This document shows, piece by piece, positions 6,887 through 12,391 of a DNA stretch of 12,391 nt (positions within the stretch are counted from its first letter, which is position 1; the number at the start of each line of letters is the position of its first letter). Origin of the DNA: CAYVZU01 sp964455935 (GTDB lineage Bacteria > Fibrobacterota > CAYVZU01); assembly GCA_964455935.1 (NCBI GenBank), contig CAYVZU010000118.1:1-12391 (forward strand). Reading direction: 5' to 3'. The notes under the pieces were generated by a model. That model saw nothing but the letters and a program-made list of their open reading frames with translations, had not been told where the DNA came from and did no database searches. A program made the position numbers and the translations under genes.

Positions 6887-9100
6887 CTACGCCGCAAACG
6901 CTTCGGACTTGGTCTGGTTCAATTCCGTTTGGATCTTCACCAGACGCGCGTATTTGCCGTCCTTCAGCAATAATTCGTCGTGGGTTCCCGATTCCACTAT
7001 CCTGCCATGGTCCACCACAAACAGGCGGCTTGCGTTGCGCAGAGTGGCCAGCCGGTGGGCGATGGCGATGGTTGTCCGGCCCTTGACCAGATACGCGATG
7101 GCCTCCTGTATGTGCTTTTCGGTTTCGCTATCCACCGACGAGGTCGCTTCATCCAGAATCAGAATCGGCGGATCGTGCAGAATAGCCCGGGCAATCGAGA
7201 TGCGCTGCTTCTCGCCACCCGAAAGCTCGGCCCCGCCTTCACCAATGAATGTATCGTAGCCGTCCTCTTTTTCCACAATAAAATCGTGGGCATAAGCCGC
7301 TTTGGACGCGCGCACCACGTCCTCGAAGCTGGAGTCGGGGCTGCCATAGCGGATGTTGTCGAGAATACTGGCGTTGAACAGAAACGTGTCCTGCAGAACC
7401 ATGCCGATCTGGTGACGCATCTGTTCCAGTTTGATCTTTCCTATGGGGTGGCCATCAATTGAAATAACACCGGAGTCCGCATCGTAAAACCGGCAGATGA
7501 GGTGGATCATGGTGCTCTTTCCGGCGCCGGAATGACCCACCAGCCCGACCATTTCCCCCGGGGCGATATCAAACGACATGCCGCGGATCACTTCCTTGCC
7601 TTTTTCATAGCTGAAATGAACTTCGTCGAATTTAATCCGGCCCTGGATGCGCGGAATGGAAACTGCGTCCGGAGCATCATAGACCTCGGGCGGGGTATCG
7701 AGTACGGCGAAAATCCGTTCGGCCGCTGAAAACGCGTGGCTCATCCAGTTGAGGATCACGGTGAACCATTGCAGGGGACCATAGAAGAGCCATATGTAGC
7801 CGACAAAGGCCAGCAAATCGCCCAGCGTAATACTCGGGTCTTTGTGCGCCAGGCGCCGGGCCGCGAAGAACCAGACGGCCGTAACACCCAATTGCATGAC
7901 CCAGAACATCACCTCCTGGAAGCCAACCCAGGTTTTGTTGATGCGCAGATCGGTGCCAAAGAACTTCTGGTTTCCCGATCGGAATTCGGCCGAACGCCGG
8001 TTCTCCTGCCCGAATGATTTTACCACGCGGATGCCGCCGAGAGTCTCGCTGACCATGGCGTACATGGATGCATAAATGCTGCCCCGCTTATGAAACAGGG
8101 GCGTTAGTTTGTCCCAGAACCAACTGGCCCCTCCAACAAGGAACGGCACAGGGAGAAAAACGAGAATAGCCAGTCGCAGATCCATGGAGATTAGAATGAT
8201 TGTAATCACCACAAAAGAGGTGATGTTGACCATCAGATAAGGGACGCCTTCGATTAGAAAGCTCCGCAATTCGCCCGTGTCGCTCATGATCCGGCTGATT
8301 AAAACTCCGTTACCCCGGCGATGAATAAAACCAAGCTGCAATTTCTGCATGACGTCATGGATGTGAACGCGAAGATCGCTGATCAGGCGTGAGGCCAGCC
8401 AGGCGTTGAGCGTTCCGGCCAGGTAGCGCGATCCCAGGAATGCCAGACCGCTTGCGATCATGGCTCCGATCCAGAAATTCAGCTCGGTGTATTTGCCGGC
8501 TTTGATCACATCGTCCACAATCCGCTTGGTGATGTAAGGAGGGAGGATCTGGGCCGCCACGCCGACGAAAGTAATGACAAGGAGGAGCGACACTTTGCTC
8601 TTATAGGGCTTCATCAGCCCCAGGAGCCTGATAAAAACATCCAGTCGTTGAACGCAGGAGGGGCAACTGACACCCCGTTCGGGCAACGGCGCTCCGCATT
8701 TGGGGCAGTAGACCGGCTCGGATTCGGCGGGCAATTCCATGGCGCGGCCGTGGATCAGTTCGTTGAGTGCACGGCAGAAGACGCCGAACTCCGGGACAAA
8801 GACTTTGGAGAAATAGATCAGCGCATGGGCTTCGCCGTCCTTGGCGACGGCAAGCAGCCGCGAGCTGCCGAACAACTCGTCAACTTCGATTTCTTTTAGA
8901 TCCGATAGGAGGAATTGCGACAGAACCCGAGAGCCGTCGAGCAGCGCAAGGCGTTTGTTGGTCGCGGCCAGGTAGCTTTCACCGAAGCGGCGGTCCGGGG
9001 CCAGGTCGCTCTGCTGGCAATACGAGACCTGTTCTCCAATTTCCAGAATGCCGCGCAGCGCCTTTTCGGCCTCGCGCGGGAGCCGGCTGTTGAGTTTCAT
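6887..9100 (-). CDS. ABC exporter half-transporter with N-terminal zinc ribbon
   Basis: With the start at 9100 this is 737 residues, longer than the roughly 580-600 of a usual half-transporter. Residues 1-125 form a PH-like or sensor-like domain (YLAATNKRLALLDG is the clearest part). A zinc ribbon follows, with CPKC at 132-135 and CPSC at 146-149. The exporter membrane domain spans about 165-465 and the ATPase 485-725. The ATPase has Walker A GHSGAGKST (522-530), Q-loop Gln570, signature LSGGE (626-630), Walker B ILILDE (646-651) and switch His682, so it should be active. It probably works as a homodimer in the inner membrane, exporting a lipid, peptide or other amphiphile; the substrate cannot be read from sequence. 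The in-frame extension to 9220 runs into intergenic repeats and is rejected; the ribosome site before 9100 is weak. It is co-transcribed with the DUF1854 gene. Confidence 0.85.
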   Translation of the reverse strand: MKLNSRLPREAEKALRGILEIGEQVSYCQQSDLAPDRRFGESYLAATNKRLALLDGSRVLSQFLLSDLKEIEVDELFGSSRLLAVAKDGEAHALIYFSKVFVPEFGVFCRALNELIHGRAMELPAESEPVYCPKCGAPLPERGVSCPSCVQRLDVFIRLLGLMKPYKSKVSLLLVITFVGVAAQILPPYITKRIVDDVIKAGKYTELNFWIGAMIASGLAFLGSRYLAGTLNAWLASRLISDLRVHIHDVMQKLQLGFIHRRGNGVLISRIMSDTGELRSFLIEGVPYLMVNITSFVVITIILISMDLRLAILVFLPVPFLVGGASWFWDKLTPLFHKRGSIYASMYAMVSETLGGIRVVKSFGQENRRSAEFRSGNQKFFGTDLRINKTWVGFQEVMFWVMQLGVTAVWFFAARRLAHKDPSITLGDLLAFVGYIWLFYGPLQWFTVILNWMSHAFSAAERIFAVLDTPPEVYDAPDAVSIPRIQGRIKFDEVHFSYEKGKEVIRGMSFDIAPGEMVGLVGHSGAGKSTMIHLICRFYDADSGVISIDGHPIGKIKLEQMRHQIGMVLQDTFLFNASILDNIRYGSPDSSFEDVVRASKAAYAHDFIVEKEDGYDTFIGEGGAELSGGEKQRISIARAILHDPPILILDEATSSVDSETEKHIQEAIAYLVKGRTTIAIAHRLATLRNASRLFVVDHGRIVESGTHDELLLKDGKYARLVKIQTELNQTKSEAFAA

Positions 9101-9165
9101 CGTGATCCGTTGAAGAAGTGCTGCAAAAAGATAAGTGGAGGTAAGTACAACTGCAAGTAGGTGCG

Positions 9166-9206
9166 TGTTGTGAGTGGGAGTCGGGAGTCGTGAGTTGTGA
9201 GTCCGG
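9166..9206 (+). repeat. Array of 7-bp-period repeats (forward)
   Basis: AGT recurs at 9173, 9179, 9186, 9193 and 9200, giving the heptamers AGTCGGG, AGTCGTG, AGTTGTG and AGTCCGG after one 6-base unit. Looser AGT-containing spacing extends back to about 9134. The 7-bp period is not a multiple of three and the array lies between divergent genes, so it is intergenic repeat DNA. Heptameric intergenic repeats are known from several bacterial groups, with no settled function. Confidence 0.6.
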
Positions 9207-9243
9207 AGATGGAATATCAAACGCTGTCCGGGCCTGGTCCGGA

Positions 9244-9278
9244 ATTCATAACTCGCTACTAACGACTCTCTACCTATT
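9244..9278 (-). repeat. Array of 7-bp-period repeats (reverse)
   Basis: Units ATTCATA, ACTCGCT, ACTAACG, ACTCTCT and ACCTATT run with a strict 7-base period. Read on the minus strand they have the same xxxxAGT form as the array at 9166-9206, so the two face each other across about 37 bp. The array ends roughly 55 bp before the oxidoreductase start and may overlap its promoter region. Confidence 0.5.
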
Positions 9279-9332
9279 GATTTGCCCGGAACACATCGAA
9301 GAAATTATCAAATCATCCTTGGAGGCGCGGTC

Positions 9333-10514
9333 ATGAAACCTGTTCGGGTTGGAATTGTCGGAACGAAATTTATTGCCACAGTGCACGCGAACGCATTTTT
9401 GAAGCTCTCGGAGGGCCTGGTCCAAATGACCGGTGTGGTTTCGGGCGGCAAGGCCAATGCGGAGACCTTCGCAAGGCAGTTTGGGATCAGCAAGGTATAT
9501 GCGTCCTACGAAGAAATGCTTGCTGACCGTGAAATCGATATGGTCGATATCTGCACTCCCAACAACCTTCATCGGGACATGGTGGTGAATGCGGCGGACG
9601 CCGGTAAGCACGTCATCTGCGAGAAACCGCTGACCGGAGGTTTCGGCGAGGGTCGGGGGGGCGAGCGCATTGGCGAGACGCTCTCGAAAAAGGAGTTCTA
9701 CCGGGAGGCGGTGGAGAACGCTCAACAATGCAGGGACGCGGTCCGCCGAAACGGAGTCATGTTCGGCTATGCCGAGAACTACGTCTATGCCCCTCCCTAC
9801 AGGAAGATGCTGCGGCTGTTGGCGCAGGCCAACGGTACCATTCTCGATATCCGGGCCGACGAGAGTCACAGCGGATCGCACGCCGAATATGCAAAGCACT
9901 GGAGGCTGGCCGGCGGCGGATCGCTGACGCGCATGGGTTCGCATCCCATTGCCGCGGCGCTGTATATGAAATACGACGAGGGCCGGCGCAAGTCGGGAAA
10001 ACCGATTCGGCCCAAGTCCGTGACCTGCGAAATTGGATACAATACCAAGACCGACTCGTTCCGAGGCGAAAACGAGAAGTGGCTCAAACACGGCTGGGTG
10101 GATGTGGAGGACTGGGCCGTGGCGGTCATTACCTTCGACGACAACACCCGAGCTACCATATTTGCGTCCGATTGTTCGCTGGGCGGCTGCAAGAACCTGA
10201 TGCAGGTTTTCAGCTCGAACGGTGTGCTCTACGCCAACATCGAACCCAACAATGCCCTGCAGATTTATGCGCCCCGGCCGGGAATCTGGGGCGACGAGTT
10301 CATTGCCGAGAAGCTGGAGACCAATGGGGGGTGGAGCTTCGCATCGGCCGACGACGAAGCCACGCGCGGCTATGTTGGCGAACTTCAGGATTTTTTGGAA
10401 TGCGCTGCTTCGGGACGACAACCCCGCTCTGATATCGACTTGGCCGTGGATACCGTGAAGGCCATCTACTCGGGCTATGTCAGCGCGGAAGAGGGGAGGA
10501 GGGTTGAGCTGTGA
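9333..10514 (+). CDS. Gfo/Idh/MocA family oxidoreductase
   Basis: This 393-residue NAD(P)-dependent sugar or polyol dehydrogenase-type protein has the N-terminal Rossmann motif GIVGTKFIA (7-15), in which the usual third glycine is replaced, the signature CEKPL (96-100) with the catalytic Lys98, and GSHP with His204 in the C-terminal alpha/beta domain. A Gly-rich insertion at about 101-125 followed by YAENYVYAP (146-154) marks a subfamily whose substrate I cannot name. ATG 9333 is chosen because GGAGG lies 7 bases upstream and the Rossmann fold begins directly after it; the ATG at 9282 would add 17 residues encoded by leader sequence. It is monocistronic, diverges from the ABC exporter gene and converges on the radical SAM gene. 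No sugar-pathway genes are nearby. Cytoplasmic. Confidence 0.9.
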   Translation: MKPVRVGIVGTKFIATVHANAFLKLSEGLVQMTGVVSGGKANAETFARQFGISKVYASYEEMLADREIDMVDICTPNNLHRDMVVNAADAGKHVICEKPLTGGFGEGRGGERIGETLSKKEFYREAVENAQQCRDAVRRNGVMFGYAENYVYAPPYRKMLRLLAQANGTILDIRADESHSGSHAEYAKHWRLAGGGSLTRMGSHPIAAALYMKYDEGRRKSGKPIRPKSVTCEIGYNTKTDSFRGENEKWLKHGWVDVEDWAVAVITFDDNTRATIFASDCSLGGCKNLMQVFSSNGVLYANIEPNNALQIYAPRPGIWGDEFIAEKLETNGGWSFASADDEATRGYVGELQDFLECAASGRQPRSDIDLAVDTVKAIYSGYVSAEEGRRVEL

Positions 10515-10518
10515 GGCA

Positions 10519-10553
10519 GAATTATGAATTATGAATGGTGAATTGTTAATCCT
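10519..10553 (+). repeat. Array of 7-bp-period repeats after the oxidoreductase gene
   Basis: Five units follow each other without a gap: GAATTAT, GAATTAT, GAATGGT, GAATTGT, TAATCCT. The array begins 5 bases after the oxidoreductase stop codon, within the 87-bp gap between two convergent genes. The remainder of the gap holds only the 8-bp palindrome GGCGCGCC at 10557-10564. No strong terminator hairpin is seen, so the stretch might serve that purpose or none. Confidence 0.6.
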
Positions 10554-10601
10554 AAAGGCGCGCCAGGACGGGATTGGGCGCTGAATTCCCTGCTATCCGA
10601 A

Positions 10602-12391
10602 CTACTTCCAATTCACCTGTGCTTGAATCTGAACCCAATCCCCGGGATGAGGGAGATCGAAGGCTTCGCGCAGAAATGCCTCGGGCTGGAATTTGGGGCC
10701 GGCCCGGAGTTCGATTGAGCAACCGCCTGCCGGTTTGCCGGTCAGTACCAAATTCAGAATTATTTTTCGTTTCAGCGACTTTTCGGAAAATTCAAAACGC
10801 ATCCGGTTTTCGTCGAGTCGGCGGCTGGTATAGCTTAGTTGCATTTTGCGAAGGAGGCGGTCCCCGGACCAGGCAAAGGGTGAGTCGATTGAATAGATCA
10901 GCTCGTCCGGAGCGTTTTCTTCAGCATCGGTCAGAACCGCCCAGGGTGCCAGGTGCCGGTTGATCCTGTCTCTAAATTCCGGATCCGATATCCGTACCCG
11001 CAGGTCCTTCTCAATTGGCGAAAGCCAGACAAGATCAACCCGGTCCTTTCCGGTAATCCAGCAGCAGGGGGAGATGGGTTCCATCAATGACCCGGCATAT
11101 CCCCGATACGATACGGTCCAGCGCGGTTCGGTCTTCATCAGTGCCCGGCCAAGGGCGGCTCCAATATATCCGCGAGGCACGCCGCGGGAGGAATGGGCGA
11201 TCAGGATCGTAAACGGCACATGCTGTTGTTGTCGATTCAGTTCCTGAAAAGTGTGTTTAAGCGAATCCGCGGTGCCTCGACCTCCTCCGAGATCCTTTGC
11301 TCCGGAACATTTCGAGCACTTTGCGCATAGCCGGGGTCTGTCTTCCATGCAGGAAGGGCCCTCGGCAAAATTCCCGGCGCGTTTGTATCGAGCGGCAAGG
11401 GCGGCATGGTTCAGCCCCGGGTTGACCTGGACCCAGAGCGGATTCTCCGGCGGCTCCCGCAGCATTTGATGGTAGTCAAGGCCTAGCCTGGAAAGGGCTT
11501 TCTTGAACATGGAGACAAACTCGGCCGTGATGCGGCGATCGTAGACGAATCCGGTCTCGGTTGCCGCCCCGCTGATGGCCATCCATATCCGCGGGTCATG
11601 GTTGCGGCAGACGATCTGCGAGAACTCCCATTCCGCGATGTCCGCAGCGCGCCGGAACTCGAAACCGAATGATCGAACGCAGGTTTCCATGCTGGAGAGG
11701 ACTTGGCGCATCGCGTTGGGAGCGGCCGCGGGGCCCAGAGCGAGTGGGGTCCAGGGGAACCGGACAAGCGGGGTTGCGGAAAGGATGACGCGCGGATTGG
11801 TTCCGGCCGAACGCATTTCCTGTTGCAAATAATCCAGGAGGCTTTTTAGCTCGTTAAAATCGTCTGTTTCCTCGATGCCTGTTGCAATTAGAAAAATCTT
11901 CAGTTCCCGGAGCTTGCCGTTTGCCAGGACCTTGAGTGCCTGGCGGATCATCTCGTCCGGAAGCTTTTTGTCGAGGTACGTGCGCAATCGTGCTGAAATT
12001 CCCTCCAGTCCGCATGTGATGCTTGCTTTCTCCACAGCGTGGAGCACCTTCAATAAATCGGGTTCACGGGCCAGGGCATCGAAACGTTGGCTCTTCACGC
12101 TGATCCGGGGAAAATTCAGGGCCAGTTCGCACAGGAGCTCGCGGAATTTCGAATGCATGTTGAAGTTAAAGCTGTGAATTTCGCATTGATCCGCTGCCTG
12201 TTCGCGTTTGGCCACCAGCGCGTGAGTGAGCAGGTCCGTAAGGGGCGCTTCGCGATAGGGCTTGCGCGTAAAACTTTCGCTGCAGAAGCTGCACGAATGT
12301 TTACAGCCTTCGCTGATTGGCAGGCTCATTCGGCCAAGCCGGTCATGGGCAAATGGGACAGGGGCACTGACAGGGATCAGGTTCGAACTAA
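10602..12391 (-). CDS. Radical SAM protein with DUF2344-like C-terminus (5' end off window)
   Basis: The frame stays open to the right edge, so the gene is partial: 20 further residues precede the Met at 12329 and read like the conserved lead-in to the cluster motif (HDRLGR, then SLPISEGC). The visible part is 595 residues. CKHSCSFC gives the CxxxCxxC motif that binds the [4Fe-4S] cluster and S-adenosylmethionine, and the next 200 residues fit the radical SAM barrel. A second cysteine group, Cys327, 335, 338 and 341 counted from that Met (LCAKCSKC), links to a C-terminal half that resembles a divergent DUF2344 domain (RINRHLAPWAVL). This order recalls the TIGR03960/TIGR03936 radical SAM-DUF2344 proteins, whose substrates are unknown. 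A cobalamin-binding domain may lie upstream, outside the window. Radical SAM is firm; the DUF2344 link is inference. Confidence 0.8.
   Translation of the reverse strand, partial: SSNLIPVSAPVPFAHDRLGRMSLPISEGCKHSCSFCSESFTRKPYREAPLTDLLTHALVAKREQAADQCEIHSFNFNMHSKFRELLCELALNFPRISVKSQRFDALAREPDLLKVLHAVEKASITCGLEGISARLRTYLDKKLPDEMIRQALKVLANGKLRELKIFLIATGIEETDDFNELKSLLDYLQQEMRSAGTNPRVILSATPLVRFPWTPLALGPAAAPNAMRQVLSSMETCVRSFGFEFRRAADIAEWEFSQIVCRNHDPRIWMAISGAATETGFVYDRRITAEFVSMFKKALSRLGLDYHQMLREPPENPLWVQVNPGLNHAALAARYKRAGNFAEGPSCMEDRPRLCAKCSKCSGAKDLGGGRGTADSLKHTFQELNRQQQHVPFTILIAHSSRGVPRGYIGAALGRALMKTEPRWTVSYRGYAGSLMEPISPCCWITGKDRVDLVWLSPIEKDLRVRISDPEFRDRINRHLAPWAVLTDAEENAPDELIYSIDSPFAWSGDRLLRKMQLSYTSRRLDENRMRFEFSEKSLKRKIILNLVLTGKPAGGCSIELRAGPKFQPEAFLREAFDLPHPGDWVQIQAQVNWK

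Noticed and set aside
6381..9100. Cyanophycin metabolism locus
   Set aside because: The DUF1854/ABC pair is sometimes labelled this way, but no cyanophycin synthetase or cyanophycinase is present.
9101..9220. In-frame N-terminal extension of the ABC exporter to 9220
   Set aside because: The extra residues translate the 7-bp-period repeats and contain no conserved element; the recognisable protein begins at the Met at 9100.
9166..9278. CRISPR array
   Set aside because: Units are 7 bases long with no spacers and no cas genes; they are short tandem-period repeats.
9270..10421. Long open frame (383 codons) on the minus strand opposite the oxidoreductase
   Set aside because: It is a shadow of a clear Gfo/Idh/MocA gene in GC-rich DNA, has no recognisable domain and no ribosome site.
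10602..12329. Complete radical SAM gene starting at the Met at 12329
   Set aside because: The frame continues to the window edge and the residues before this Met fit the family, so the Met is internal and the gene is truncated by the window.

Overview
The window looks like chromosomal DNA from an uncultured Gram-negative bacterium. The best taxonomic hint is the pair at 686-3600: a TIGR02147-type regulator overlapping a surface lipoprotein gene, an arrangement best known from Fibrobacterota. The lipobox-type signal peptide fits a bacterium with lipoproteins. The 7-bp-period intergenic repeats and the DUF1854/ABC exporter pair would also suit other FCB or PVC-related lineages, so the phylum call is tentative. 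No rRNA, tRNA, CRISPR array or recognisable transposase gene is present.

Layout. Positions 1-685 are probably non-coding. They hold a pair of 19-bp direct repeats at the left edge that resemble the end of an IS21-type element, a perfect 22-bp palindrome, and a plausible promoter. The operon 686-3600 (+) follows: a transcriptional regulator, then a modular lipoprotein with two regulatory-like beta domains, two PKD-like domains and a six-unit kelch propeller. A strong hairpin at 3613-3644 separates it from a convergent minus-strand cassette (3693-5995). That cassette has an 86-residue coiled-coil protein, a doubtful 17-codon micro-ORF, and a 644-residue tail-fibre-like repeat protein. A 385-bp gene-free stretch with a run of ten G comes next.

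The right half is more housekeeping-like. A two-gene minus-strand operon (6381-9100) encodes an ABC exporter half-transporter with an unusual N-terminal extension and zinc ribbon, followed by a DUF1854 protein. Diverging from it is a Gfo/Idh/MocA oxidoreductase (9333-10514), bracketed by intergenic arrays of 7-bp-period repeats. Convergent to that is a radical SAM protein (10602 to the right edge) whose N-terminus lies outside the window. Its C-terminal half looks like a divergent DUF2344 domain.

The parts most likely to be under-described are the fibre/coiled-coil cassette, with a duplicated translation-start sequence ahead of the fibre gene; the regulator-lipoprotein unit with its composition break between modules; and the DUF1854/ABC pair. 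None of these can be proven to be a new system from sequence alone.
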